Assembly: GCF_001969815.1 (NCBI RefSeq) | Contig: NZ_MRBK01000017.1 | Location: 1 to 64,000 of the forward strand | Length of the DNA stretch: 64,000 nucleotides | Direction: 5' to 3' | Source: Bacillus swezeyi | Lineage (GTDB): Bacteria > Bacillota > Bacilli > Bacillales > Bacillaceae | Part shown: piece after piece, positions 16,960-25,514 of the stretch | How the letters are laid out: each line of letters opens with the position of its first letter | Position numbering within the stretch: the stretch's first letter is position 1 | Made by a program: the position numbers and the translations under genes | The notes under the pieces: model-generated | The model's input: the letters and a program-made list of their open reading frames with translations, nothing else | What the model was told of the DNA's origin: nothing | The model's database searches: none

Positions 16960-17877
16960 TTATTTTTTAATGGCATGAATGTAGTGAATGGTTTCAAAGG
17001 CTGCTAGATAATCATTTCGATCTTTAAAATAAAGTTCATGAATTTCAGCCGGTGATAAATGTTCGACAATCAGCAAACCGGATTTTTCCAGCATTTTCTC
17101 CATTTCATGATAAGAATAGCACGATTTCATTGGTTCTCCGCTTGCTGCTGCCATTTTCACCATGTTTTCTACCCTATTGGAGATCCCTTTTTCTTTAAAC
17201 AGGTTTTCGTCTGCATAATCAAAAACGATCGCGCTTCCTGAAGGAACGTCATCCATTACATGCTGCATCAATCTTGCATTTTCTTCTTTCGTTAAATAAT
17301 AAGAAACGCCTAAAAGACTAAAGAATGTTTTTTTGCTGCAATGAAACCCTTTATCTATTAAATCTTGATAAGAAAAATGGTTGGTGAAATCCTTGGAAAT
17401 CAAATGAAGATGACTCGGGATTTCAAAATGAGCTTCAGCCAGCCTTTTCTTTTTAAATTCCTGTGTCGCAGGATGGTCAATTTCAAATATATCCAAGATG
17501 TTCTTCAATTCCGGATGCCGAAAACAAAATGTATCCAGACCGGCTCCAAGAATAACATATTGTTTAACCCCCAATTGAATTTCATGATGCAATACTTTTT
17601 CCAGGTAAGCAGCACGCGCCAAAGGGGTTGGAGAAAGTTGAATCTGTGTAATCCATTTTAATATTTCTTCTTTATCCCCCTTGAATTTTTCCGCGATATC
17701 TTTGTTGAAGAACTGTATGCCTTGAATCATATTCTCTTTGATGTCATGAAACTCATGCTGTGAAATGAAATCTTTGGCTATATGGTCATCAAAGATTTTA
17801 GGTTCATCGAATTGGCTATGATAAGCTCTGCCAAAAGACGATATTAATGAAGTTAAACTGGACTCATCTTTTTTCAA
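16960..17877 (-). CDS. class I SAM-dependent methyltransferase (TIGR00027/LCMT-like)
   Basis: The 305-aa protein carries the family's motif I as VILGAGLDTFCFRHPE (about residues 95-110) and the acidic post-II segment IFEIDHPATQEFKKKR. Relatives include leucine-carboxyl methyltransferase-like and polyketide or small-molecule O-methyltransferases; the substrate is unknown. TTG at 17877 is chosen: GAGGAG precedes it by 9 nt and the longer frame begins inside the leader. The leader is unusual: a consensus sigma-A promoter is followed within about 20 nt by a strong terminator that ends 28 nt before the start codon, which implies attenuation. Confidence 0.85.
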   Translation of the reverse strand: MKKDESSLTSLISSFGRAYHSQFDEPKIFDDHIAKDFISQHEFHDIKENMIQGIQFFNKDIAEKFKGDKEEILKWITQIQLSPTPLARAAYLEKVLHHEIQLGVKQYVILGAGLDTFCFRHPELKNILDIFEIDHPATQEFKKKRLAEAHFEIPSHLHLISKDFTNHFSYQDLIDKGFHCSKKTFFSLLGVSYYLTKEENARLMQHVMDDVPSGSAIVFDYADENLFKEKGISNRVENMVKMAAASGEPMKSCYSYHEMEKMLEKSGLLIVEHLSPAEIHELYFKDRNDYLAAFETIHYIHAIKK

Positions 17878-17904
17878 TGTAAAACACTCCTCATAGAGCA
17901 AAAA

Positions 17905-17936
17905 AATAAGATTCCCCCGGCCAGGAGAATCTTATT
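17905..17936 (-). terminator. leader terminator (attenuator) of the methyltransferase gene
   Basis: On the minus strand AATAAGATTC and GAATCTTATT pair perfectly (10 bp) and run into seven T. It lies between the promoter and the start codon, so full-length transcription requires antitermination or escape. Confidence 0.8.
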
Positions 17937-17961
17937 CTATAACAAAATATATAATTAGTAA

Positions 17962-17990
17962 ATTTTAGCATAAATAATTTTTTTTGTCAA
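17962..17990 (-). promoter_or_regulatory. methyltransferase gene promoter
   Basis: On the minus strand a consensus TTGACA (17985-17990), exactly 17 bp, and TAAAAT (17962-17967). A strong sigma-A promoter directly ahead of the attenuator. Confidence 0.85.
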
Positions 17991-18232
17991 GTTTAAAGCA
18001 TGAAACTGTAACATAAAAGATCTGATCGAGAAAGCCGCTCTGAGCGCCCCGAATTCCAAAAATGAGAATGTCTATTAGCCCTTAATAAGCAGACTTCATT
18101 ACGGGTCTTTTCATTATTTTTCCTATTTCATCAACCGGGACAGACAGCAGTCGTTTCTCAAGCTCACCTAGCAACATATGATAAATGAGCAGACTGAAAG
18201 GAATATTTCACACCAAAGAGGAGTGTTGATAT
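17991..18232. other. intergenic region, possible gene scrap
   Basis: No complete gene is visible. On the minus strand a 31-codon frame (about 18174 down to 18080, MLLGELEKRLLSVPVDEIGK...) looks protein-like and ends in a normal stop, so it may be the tail of a lost gene. No homolog is recognised. Confidence 0.3.
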
Positions 18233-18892
18233 ATGAATTTACACCAAATCAAAGGAGACTATGATGCTATATTCGGATTAGGGCACCTTTGTTTAACAGC
18301 TCTTCAACTTACAAAAAATAATTTAAGGCCTTATGCCGGACCTTTAGATTGGGTCGGAACCCGTTATCTGACAGACCTTAACCGCCTTTTAAAAAATCGT
18401 TTTTCTCATTTTATGGAACCCATAAACCTCAGAGTAACAGGCTACTCGACTGGAGTCTATAATAAAGAACGCTACATCTCATTAACAGATGATTATTATT
18501 CCATCGACTCTGCCCATGATTTTAAAGCAGACAAAAATACAATGGATGAAATTGTAACTTATCCAGAAGTAAAAGAGAAATTCAATAGAAGAATTAACAG
18601 ATTTTTAGATAAAATGGCGACAGCCAACCGAATCCTTTTTGTCAGAACCAGCGGAACGTTTAAAGAAGCTCAGGAGCTTGAATCTGTATTGTCAGGTTTG
18701 GTCCAAAACGATTTCAGTGTTTTGCTTATCAATCATTCCAATGTAAACGGAATCGTTGAACAAAATTGGCCATTAAAAAGAGTATGCGCGGTCGAGCTTC
18801 CGGAAAAAGAAATATGGGAATCTAATGACCGATTGTGGCGGGAAATGCTTACTGGCGTGAATTATGTTCCGTATCTAACGAAAATGGGATAA
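18233..18892 (+). CDS. DUF1796 putative papain-like cysteine peptidase
   Basis: The 219-aa protein matches the DUF1796 pattern: GLGHLCLTALQL with Cys21 near the N-terminus, the short PLDWVGT motif, and a later LLINHSN segment that may supply the histidine. The family is predicted to have a papain-like fold; its substrate is unknown. ATG follows AGAGGAG by about 9 nt. It is divergent from the methyltransferase gene and may be functionally linked to it, but that is a guess from proximity. Confidence 0.75.
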   Translation: MNLHQIKGDYDAIFGLGHLCLTALQLTKNNLRPYAGPLDWVGTRYLTDLNRLLKNRFSHFMEPINLRVTGYSTGVYNKERYISLTDDYYSIDSAHDFKADKNTMDEIVTYPEVKEKFNRRINRFLDKMATANRILFVRTSGTFKEAQELESVLSGLVQNDFSVLLINHSNVNGIVEQNWPLKRVCAVELPEKEIWESNDRLWREMLTGVNYVPYLTKMG

Positions 18893-18968
18893 ATTCTATA
18901 TGAATGAGGATTCAGGCTCAAATTTTGAAATATGGTTTGGCCGCATATGGCCAATTTACTTAAAGAGA

Positions 18969-19035
18969 AACCCCTTCCTTATCAAGGGTTGAGCATAGTG
19001 GCCTTGAACCGCTTCCTCTACACTGCCGGTTGTAG
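18969..19035 (-). pseudogene. decayed tRNA-Ala 3' half with terminator
   Basis: The minus strand reads a degraded version of the tRNA-Ala(GGC) anticodon arm, T arm and acceptor 3' strand (CGGCAGTGTAGAGG, GCGGTTCaAG, CTATGCTC), followed by the same CCCTTGAT...AAGGGG terminator hairpin that follows the intact tRNA at 36737. The 5' half is missing and the T stem is mispaired, so it is not functional. Likely an old att remnant marking one edge of the accessory region. Confidence 0.8.
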
Positions 19036-19097
19036 ATGAAGCCTTCTGAACGAAAATGATGATTGTTGGCGCCAACAATTTTCTATTTATTTTATCG

Positions 19098-19290
19098 AAC
19101 ACAAAGAGAAAACCCCCTTGAGAAATCAAGGGGTTCATCCAAAGATGGGCTGACATCGCGCCGCCCATTCCGCTGTTTATCGCATTCTTAAGAAAAACTT
19201 GGTATAAGCGGATTTGCGCAAAACCCCATCAAGGGATTATTTCGCGTGATTTCACTTTTTTTATGCTTTTCGTGATTTACTTGTGATCAT
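19098..19290. repeat. direct repeat, left copy (partner at about 35470)
   Basis: This stretch shares a collinear series of blocks with 35470-35660: the CCCCTTGAGAA.TCAAG hairpin, GGCTGACATC, CCGCCCATT, CGCTGTTTATCG, CTTGGTATA, CATCAA.GG, ATTTCGC, TTTATGCTTTT and GTGATTT. Identity is roughly two thirds by eye. It is the left inner flank of the catabolic block. The rest of 18893-19385 shows no gene. Confidence 0.7.
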
Positions 19291-19385
19291 CAGAACAAGC
19301 TCAACCGCTGCCTTCGTCAGAAAAGCGCTTTCAGATATGCTTAAATGGGCAACTTCCTACCTCTTGGGAGGGTGCTCAGCCGCGG

Positions 19386-20882
19386 TTACATACGGACATG
19401 TACTTGCTTCACAGTATTTGTTTCATCCTCTTTCACCATTGATTGATAATCTTTCTCCCAAAAATCAGCATCTTTTATCCCCAGTTTTTTTGGGTCAAAG
19501 ACAGGGTCTTTCCCTTCTTTTTTTTGATCCTCATAATCTCTTAGCACTTTTAGAGCTGTTTTCGTCATGAATAAAATGGCTATTAAATTTAACCATGCCA
19601 TGCTTCCCATCCCGAGATCTCCGAGAGCCCAAACGATTTTCCCTGATTGCACACTGCCATAAAAAACCGTCACGAGCAATATCAGTTTCAACATATGCAA
19701 AATCCATTCAAAGGATTTCTCTCGATTGCGATTAATAAAAGCTAAACAAGTTTCAGCTTTATAGTAATATGACATTAGAGTTGTAAAACCAAAGAAGAAT
19801 AACGCAATAGCTAAAAAAGCAGTGCCAAAACCAGGAATGACTGATTCTACAGCGAGTTGGGTATACACAGAAGGATCCTCTCCAGCGGCAGCATTTGAAG
19901 TAATGAAGGCGCCGCCATCTGGCGAAACATTATACATCCCTGTTATAAGTATGGTAAAAGCCGTCGCTGAACAAATAACTAAAGTCGTGAGATAGACGGA
20001 AAAGGCTTGTACTAATCCTTGTTTTGCCGGATGTGACACTTCAGCCGCTCCAGCTTCAAAGGTCTCGCTGCCAATTCCGGCCGCATGTGAAAAAGCACCA
20101 CGCTGTACTCCCCAGGTAATCGCTGACCCCACAACGCCTCCAAACACCGAATCAGCGCCAAACGCACTTTTTAAGATGAGCATGATGACACCGGGTAAAT
20201 GTACTAGATTAAAACCTACTATGACAAGACATATTAGGACATAAATTATAGCCATCGTAGGAACCACTGTTTCGGCAACCCTTCCCAATCTTTTGACTCC
20301 GCCAAAAATAATAATGGCAAGAATGATAGCCAATATCCCTCCTGTGAAGGCTGTAGAGATGCCAAATGCTTGATGAACTGAAACTGCAATTGTGTTGGCC
20401 TGCAGGGTTGGCCATAAGACTGCCATAACAATGATTGTTACAAAAGCGAATAAATTTGCGGTTTTTCTCATCTTCAGCCCTTTTTCAATATAAAAGGGGA
20501 CTCCTCCGCGATACTCTCCTCTAATTTTACTTTTATACACCTGTGTCAGTGTAATTTCAATAAACGAGGAAACAGCGCCAAGCAGTCCCATCATCCATAT
20601 CCAAAAAACAGCGCCGGGTCCTCCGAAGGCAATAGCTGTTGCTACACCAGCAATGGTTCCGGTTCCAACACGACTTCCCAAAGACATTGATAACGCTTTA
20701 AATGGAGATAATCCCGCTTCTGAATCTTTTCCTTTAAACGTTAGAACCACCATATCTTTTAGGTGCCTGATTTGCAGAAAGCGTGTCGCTACTGTGTAAA
20801 ATATCCCGATGATCAGAAAAAAAAATACTAAAGCCGGACTCCATATATAGCTATTTAAAGAATCCACAACATTTTGTATCAT
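19386..20882 (-). CDS. AGCS-family alanine/glycine:cation symporter (copy 1)
   Basis: The 498-aa membrane protein of about 11 segments belongs to the amino acid/sodium symporter AGCS family (signature region GGPGAVFWIWMMGLLGA and SHAAGIGSETFEAGAAEVSHPAKQGL). The usual C-terminal tail DPKKLGIKDADFWE is present. Such symporters import alanine, glycine or related small amino acids with Na+ or H+. The RBS is AAGGGGC, 9 nt from ATG. It is the last gene in transcription direction of the catabolic block, separated from the SDR gene by about 390 nt, so it likely has its own promoter. Substrate is unknown. Confidence 0.92.
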   Translation of the reverse strand: MIQNVVDSLNSYIWSPALVFFFLIIGIFYTVATRFLQIRHLKDMVVLTFKGKDSEAGLSPFKALSMSLGSRVGTGTIAGVATAIAFGGPGAVFWIWMMGLLGAVSSFIEITLTQVYKSKIRGEYRGGVPFYIEKGLKMRKTANLFAFVTIIVMAVLWPTLQANTIAVSVHQAFGISTAFTGGILAIILAIIIFGGVKRLGRVAETVVPTMAIIYVLICLVIVGFNLVHLPGVIMLILKSAFGADSVFGGVVGSAITWGVQRGAFSHAAGIGSETFEAGAAEVSHPAKQGLVQAFSVYLTTLVICSATAFTILITGMYNVSPDGGAFITSNAAAGEDPSVYTQLAVESVIPGFGTAFLAIALFFFGFTTLMSYYYKAETCLAFINRNREKSFEWILHMLKLILLVTVFYGSVQSGKIVWALGDLGMGSMAWLNLIAILFMTKTALKVLRDYEDQKKEGKDPVFDPKKLGIKDADFWEKDYQSMVKEDETNTVKQVHVRM

Positions 20883-21274
20883 CTGTGTTAGCCCCTTTGT
20901 CCATCTTAACAGATGCTTATTTTCCGTCTCCCATTTTTCCCTTTGCTTGTTTGGTGTTTAGATTGAATATCCACTCATCACAATAGTTCAACCTATTATG
21001 CCTTCCTACTATGAGAATGGGTACCCCATTATTTCATTCGACCTATCCAACAATTCATATTTGGAAAATTCGCAAAAATTTCAAGTTTGTCTTCCCGGCC
21101 ATTCGAAGATTCATCGATCGAATGATCATCTCAGGGACAAAATATTCGCTTTATCCCTGAGCACCATTCAACGTCGTCGTCCATTAATACGGACGAATAG
21201 CTGATGCTGATTTTTGATGGAACTTCTCTAAATAAAACTTTATTTTTACTAGTGAATATCCAGAATGGCTTCGT
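20883..21274. other. intergenic region without a recognisable gene
   Basis: There is no credible coding frame. An inverted repeat CTCAGGGA (21130-21137) / TCCCTGAG (21154-21161) is the only clear structure and lacks a T tract on either side, so it may be an operator rather than a terminator. Confidence 0.4.
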
Positions 21275-21874
21275 TTAGTAAACGTAATAGCTTTGTCCCG
21301 TTTGAGCTCCTAAAATACTTTTTCTAAACGCTAAACCCACACGCTTCGAAGAAACAGGTTCAAATCCTTGAAACAATGGACCATATTTCTCAATAGAGTC
21401 TTCCAGCATACTTGGACTCACATGGTTAATGCGAATACCTCTCGGCAATTCAATTGCCGCAGATTGAACAAAAGCACGAATCCCGCCGTTTGCCATAGCT
21501 GCAGAAGCTGCTTTTTCAATGGGATCATCCATTAAAATACCTGTTGTCAAAGTGATACTGCCCTTATCACGTATGTACTTCAATCCAAGCAGAATCAAAT
21601 GAATCTGCCCAAGCAGCTTGCTGTTTACCGCAATGAGATTTTGTTCTGGTGTCATCTCATCGACAAAACCGAAGTGTGCAGCGCCTGCTGCGCTCGCGAC
21701 GGCATCCACTTGTCCTACTTGCTCAAACATTCTAGAAATACTTGCTGGAGAGGTGATGTCTACCTCTACATCTGAATTCGATCGGCTTGCTGTAATGATC
21801 TCGACATCATGGCTCAGTTCTTTATATACTGCTGAACCAATCGTTCCATTTGCTCCTACAAGTAACAACTTCAA
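21275..21874 (-). CDS. short SDR-family reductase (199 aa, atypical)
   Basis: The 199-aa protein has the Rossmann motif GANGTIGSAV at residues 8-17 and the SDR core fold pattern, but not the usual catalytic YxxxK; the corresponding region reads EKAASAAMANGGIRAFVQ. This matches a known branch of short SDRs of about 200 aa lacking the Tyr. It starts with TTG, 8 nt after AGGAGGG. It is the last gene of the tightly spaced catabolic operon (48 nt after the HcnB-like gene). Its redox substrate is unknown. Confidence 0.8.
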   Translation of the reverse strand: MKLLLVGANGTIGSAVYKELSHDVEIITASRSNSDVEVDITSPASISRMFEQVGQVDAVASAAGAAHFGFVDEMTPEQNLIAVNSKLLGQIHLILLGLKYIRDKGSITLTTGILMDDPIEKAASAAMANGGIRAFVQSAAIELPRGIRINHVSPSMLEDSIEKYGPLFQGFEPVSSKRVGLAFRKSILGAQTGQSYYVY

Positions 21875-21921
21875 TTGTTTTCCCTCCTAAATCCTCTCTG
21901 TTCATCAATTTTTCTTTAAGT

Positions 21922-23121
21922 TTAACTTCCTTCATATGATTTGTATAATTGTTCACGGGCCTTAGGGATATTCGGCTGAAATTGGATAAGCGCCTCAGCT
22001 CTTGTCTTCCTTACGAAGTGTATGGCCTGATGAATGAGTTCATCCAGCTCACCAGTACGATTGCTTATTTCAGCCGCAATGGTTAAGCCTGCGACTTTCC
22101 CTTGAGCCATTGCTACTTTAGCGCTCTCAACACCGGTAATGTTTCCTGCGACATAAAGATGAGGAATGTTCGTTTGCATGTTCTCACTGTGCACCGGTAT
22201 GTGTCCGCCCAATTCAGGTACATATTGAAAGGAGCAGCCTATAATAGATGCTAATTCAGCCATTGGCGTCAGCCCGCCTGAAATACAAACAACGTCTGCT
22301 TCAACTATTTTTTCAGTCCCGGGAATCGGCGCACCAGACGCAGTTACTTTGGTTGTTCGCACTCCGGTTACTTGCTTATCTCCTAGTATTTCTAAAGCGG
22401 CCGTTTTCACTTTAATAGGAATACCAAACATTTTGATACCTGAAGCCGGGTAACATTTCGCAACAAGGGATGGCGGAAGAAGTTTTCCCGCCTTTCCTAA
22501 CTGTCTTAATAACGCGTTTGGGGCAAGGTGAGTTAATTTTGTAAGCGATTTCAACACACTTGTTGGCTCTCCCGCTTCATTTGAAACGAGGCTTGACTTA
22601 GGGATCATGATTTCTTTCACATCTACTCCGCAAAGCCTCAGCTCGTTTGCAATAGCCATCGACAAGACATTTGCGCCAATAATCACACACGATTGACCAG
22701 GTTTCACTCGGTAAACATTCCCCATGACTTGTGCCGCGCCAATCGAAATAACTCCAGGCAGCGTCCATCCAGCAATCGGAATGGGCGTCTCACTGGCACC
22801 AGTGGCAAGCAGCAGCGCCTTCGACTTCAGGACTCCATTTGATGTATGAACACGCCAGCCAGCTTCGCGTTTTTCAATATCGTAAACAGATGTTTCACAC
22901 TGTATATCAACACCCGCTGTTAAAGCGCGAATATGCAGCTTTTCTGATTCTGAAATTCCGTTCCACCATTCTCCATTAGGCTCTTGATGCAGCTGTCCGA
23001 GCAGCCTCCCGCCAACGCGGGGAAATTCATCAATGACACGAACATTTAAGCCCTGCTCAGCAGCTTCAATGGCGGCGCTCAAGCCAGCCGGACCCGCCCC
23101 CACGATCAACAGATCCCTCAT
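21922..23121 (-). CDS. HcnB/opine-oxidase-alpha-like FAD/NAD(P) oxidoreductase
   Basis: The 399-aa flavoprotein has an N-terminal FAD motif GAGPAGLSAAIEA (about residues 6-18), a second dinucleotide fold (SCVIIGANVLSMAIANEL) and the terminal GNITGVESAKVAMAQG segment. It resembles HcnB, opine oxidase A and the alpha subunits of multimeric D-hydroxyproline or proline dehydrogenases. It starts at ATG 23121 (AAAGGGGG 8 nt before), 1 nt after the stop of the ferredoxin-like subunit. With that subunit, the BFD-like protein and the DAO-like protein it probably forms a heteromeric amine/imino-acid dehydrogenase. Confidence 0.87.
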   Translation of the reverse strand: MRDLLIVGAGPAGLSAAIEAAEQGLNVRVIDEFPRVGGRLLGQLHQEPNGEWWNGISESEKLHIRALTAGVDIQCETSVYDIEKREAGWRVHTSNGVLKSKALLLATGASETPIPIAGWTLPGVISIGAAQVMGNVYRVKPGQSCVIIGANVLSMAIANELRLCGVDVKEIMIPKSSLVSNEAGEPTSVLKSLTKLTHLAPNALLRQLGKAGKLLPPSLVAKCYPASGIKMFGIPIKVKTAALEILGDKQVTGVRTTKVTASGAPIPGTEKIVEADVVCISGGLTPMAELASIIGCSFQYVPELGGHIPVHSENMQTNIPHLYVAGNITGVESAKVAMAQGKVAGLTIAAEISNRTGELDELIHQAIHFVRKTRAEALIQFQPNIPKAREQLYKSYEGS

Positions 23122-23122
23122 G

Positions 23123-23440
23123 CTACTCACCCCCTTTTTTGCAGCCAGCTACAGAATGAATGACCATTCCTTGTTTTACTGGAGTCAAACAAGCTCGAAC
23201 AACCTTGCTGTTTTCCAGCTGCACTCTGCACTCAAAGCAATGACCAATATTGCAATAAATGCCCCTGCCTGTTCCACTTACCTCATGTTGACGGAGTGTC
23301 CGTACTCCAGCCGCTAACATCGCTGAAGCAATCGTATCTCCTTCATAGGCTTCGTATGCTTCTCCATTAAAATAAAACGTAAAGGGCTGTTGTTTTTCCA
23401 AAGACCCAAGAACAGGATGATGTTCAACTCTCATTGTCAT
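23123..23440 (-). CDS. HcnA-like [2Fe-2S] ferredoxin-type subunit
   Basis: The 105-aa protein has four cysteines at 63, 68, 71 and 84 in the pattern Cx4CxxCx12C (YCNIGHCFEC...RAC), typical of the small Fer2_4 [2Fe-2S] subunits of HcnA, sarcosine-oxidase-alpha N-termini and D-hydroxyproline dehydrogenase. It would carry electrons between the flavins of the complex. ATG with GGGGGGAACG about 7 nt upstream. It overlaps the BFD-like gene by 17 nt and abuts the HcnB-like gene, showing translational coupling. Confidence 0.88.
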   Translation of the reverse strand: MTMRVEHHPVLGSLEKQQPFTFYFNGEAYEAYEGDTIASAMLAAGVRTLRQHEVSGTGRGIYCNIGHCFECRVQLENSKVVRACLTPVKQGMVIHSVAGCKKGGE

Positions 23441-23708
23441 GAACGTTCCCCCCTAGTACTCCAAATGTGACTGGACGAACTGGAGGCCGATAACTAAGCT
23501 GAATGTCATTCTTTATCATCTCCTGATTCAATTCTTTTGCTATTTGGTCAATTGTGCACCGGCAGGTTCTTCCTCCACAAAACCCCATGCCTGCTCTAGT
23601 GCGTAATTTCACTTCTCGAGATGAACATTTGTATCGCTCTATTGTATCTTTAATCAACTTTAAGGAAACTTCTTCACACCTGCATACAATGGTATTCATT
23701 TCATCCAT
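23424..23708 (-). CDS. BFD-like [2Fe-2S] subunit
   Basis: The 94-aa protein has CxC at 9/11 and Cx4C at 44/49 (IVCRCEE ... GFCGGRTCRC), the four-cysteine pattern of bacterioferritin-associated-ferredoxin-like domains. In related dehydrogenases this domain is often fused to the C-terminus of the HcnB-like subunit; here it is separate. The ATG at 23708 follows AGGAGG by 8 nt; the longer frame reaching 23774 runs into the upstream gene. It is probably the gamma-type subunit of the complex. Confidence 0.85.
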   Translation of the reverse strand: MDEMNTIVCRCEEVSLKLIKDTIERYKCSSREVKLRTRAGMGFCGGRTCRCTIDQIAKELNQEMIKNDIQLSYRPPVRPVTFGVLGGNVHDNES

Positions 23709-23725
23709 GTCACGAATCCTCCTGT

Positions 23726-24514
23726 TTAAATGAATCCCATATATGGTTTTTGAGCAGTTGCCATGTGGACCCATCGAATCATTGTAATAAAATCAAACAC
23801 TGGCAATCCAACTGCCTGTTGAATCTCTGATGCATAAGGAGGAAGATCGCTGCACTCTAGCAAAATGGCTCCAATGTTAGGATTTTCATTGACTAACTCT
23901 TTTGCCGCTTGGACAACTTCCTGACGAACAAGCCCATTATTAAATCTTCCTCTGCTTTCCGTAATTGCTGAGAACTCTGGCAAATCCCCCAAATTTTTAA
24001 CGACTACATCATCTTCATTATCAATACCGCAGCTTCTATACAATGAGGAAGTAATGCCATTGCTGTCAGCTGTCAGCATACCGACTTGCTGCCCATCTTT
24101 TAGACCAGTTTTAATCCATGGCAATTGAATGACGCTAGACATGAAAACAGGAATGTTCACGGCATCCGCCACTTCTTTTTGAAAGTTCCCAAAAAATCCG
24201 CATGCACCGCAAATCGCTTTTGCTCCCTCTGCCTCTAATTGTTTAGCAGCAGCTACCACATCATCTGCAAGAGTAGGATCTCCCACGTGGATACGCTCCT
24301 GTGTACAATGTGGGACAACTTTTAAAACCACCGGAAAGTCGTATGTTGATAGATTTGCCACATTTCCAGGCAAGGTAGGATACCAGCATTCATCTAAAAA
24401 TAAGATTCCAACGGAATACCCTGATACATACTGCCCTTTTTTCATTTCAATGGTGGCATCCGAGTTTGATTGAATAAATCCATAATGTGAATTGTTGTAC
24501 GTGTTCAGCGTCAT
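23726..24514 (-). CDS. Asp/Glu-racemase superfamily protein
   Basis: The 262-aa protein belongs to the aspartate/glutamate racemase superfamily. Two cysteines at the catalytic positions are visible, Cys105 (ICGACGFFGNFQ) and Cys221 (LLECSDLPPYA). Members racemise or epimerise amino acids or hydantoins. Start ATG 24514 has GGAGG 7-8 nt upstream; the longer frame from 24550 is rejected. Lying between the lyase and dehydrogenase genes, it may supply the D- or L-isomer used by the dehydrogenase, in place of the proline-racemase-type epimerase of known hydroxyproline clusters. The substrate is unknown. Confidence 0.82.
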   Translation of the reverse strand: MTLNTYNNSHYGFIQSNSDATIEMKKGQYVSGYSVGILFLDECWYPTLPGNVANLSTYDFPVVLKVVPHCTQERIHVGDPTLADDVVAAAKQLEAEGAKAICGACGFFGNFQKEVADAVNIPVFMSSVIQLPWIKTGLKDGQQVGMLTADSNGITSSLYRSCGIDNEDDVVVKNLGDLPEFSAITESRGRFNNGLVRQEVVQAAKELVNENPNIGAILLECSDLPPYASEIQQAVGLPVFDFITMIRWVHMATAQKPYMGFI

Positions 24515-24588
24515 TAACATTCCTCCGCCTGGGATTTGTTGTTGGAACAAGGAAGAATACCCTTATGGATATTCTTCCCTAAATATGT

Positions 24589-25488
24589 TTAAACGGGATT
24601 TACTTCATAGCCCAATTGTAAAAGTGTTTCTTTCATTTTAGAGGTCAGCTCCTCAGAGGCTGGCACTAATGGTGCTCGAACTTCTCCCCCATTGAGCCCT
24701 ATTAAATCCAAACCTGCTTTGACAGGACCCGGCACAGGCTCAGCTTCCACATAGTCATAGAGAGGAAGAAGTCTTTGGTTCAAGGCAATTGCGCTATTTA
24801 TATCTCCTTCTTCTTTAAAGAGGTTATACATTTTTACAATTTCCTTTGGCACCAAGTTATGAATAATACCTGTCGCACCGTGTCCGCCTACAGCCAACGT
24901 CGGCAGGATTAAATGTTCAAAACCTGTAAGGACAGAGAAATTTTTCTGGTCTTTCGTCAGTCCGATGACTTTACATGTATGTTCTTGATCTGTTGTGTTT
25001 TTCACGCCGACAATACCTTCCACTTGGCTCAATTCAGCAATCAATTCAGGTGAAAGCTCCACATTTGTAGCCGCTGGGTAGTGATAGATGACAATGCCGA
25101 TTCCAGACTCGGCAGCCAGTGTTTTATAATAGTTTTTGATACCTTCTTCACTCGTCTTCATATAATACGGTGTAACGACCAGCGCACAATCAGCTCCAAT
25201 TTCCGCTGCATATTTTGTCAGTTCAAGTGTATCCTCTGTTCGATGCGCACTTGTTCCGGCCATAATTGGAGCACGTCCATTGGCATATTCCACGGCCGCT
25301 TTTAGTACGCTTTTTCTTTCTTCCATAAACATAAGAGAGTATTCTCCCGTGCTTCCTCCCGCCAGCAAACAGTGCATTCCGCCAGCAATTAAATGATCAA
25401 TTAGATTTTTATATGCTTCAAAATCAACATTTCCTTCCTTGTTAAAAGGGGTAGGCATTGCTGGAATCATACCGACTGGATTATACAT
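24589..25488 (-). CDS. dihydrodipicolinate-synthase-family lyase/deaminase
   Basis: The 299-aa TIM-barrel protein has the class I aldolase-like features of the DapA/NAL family: GGSTGEY (residues 45-50), the tyrosine region IYHYPAATN (135-142) and the Schiff-base Lys163 in VGVKNTT. Relatives act as Delta1-pyrroline-4-hydroxy-2-carboxylate deaminase, N-acetylneuraminate lyase or keto-deoxy-sugar aldolases. In this operon, next to a D-amino-acid-type dehydrogenase and aldehyde dehydrogenase, the deaminase role is the best guess. ATG 25488 (GGAGG 7 nt before) is preferred to the ATG two codons earlier. Confidence 0.85.
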   Translation of the reverse strand: MYNPVGMIPAMPTPFNKEGNVDFEAYKNLIDHLIAGGMHCLLAGGSTGEYSLMFMEERKSVLKAAVEYANGRAPIMAGTSAHRTEDTLELTKYAAEIGADCALVVTPYYMKTSEEGIKNYYKTLAAESGIGIVIYHYPAATNVELSPELIAELSQVEGIVGVKNTTDQEHTCKVIGLTKDQKNFSVLTGFEHLILPTLAVGGHGATGIIHNLVPKEIVKMYNLFKEEGDINSAIALNQRLLPLYDYVEAEPVPGPVKAGLDLIGLNGGEVRAPLVPASEELTSKMKETLLQLGYEVNPV

Positions 25489-25514
25489 TTTCATTCCTCC
25501 AATTTTGTTTTTGT

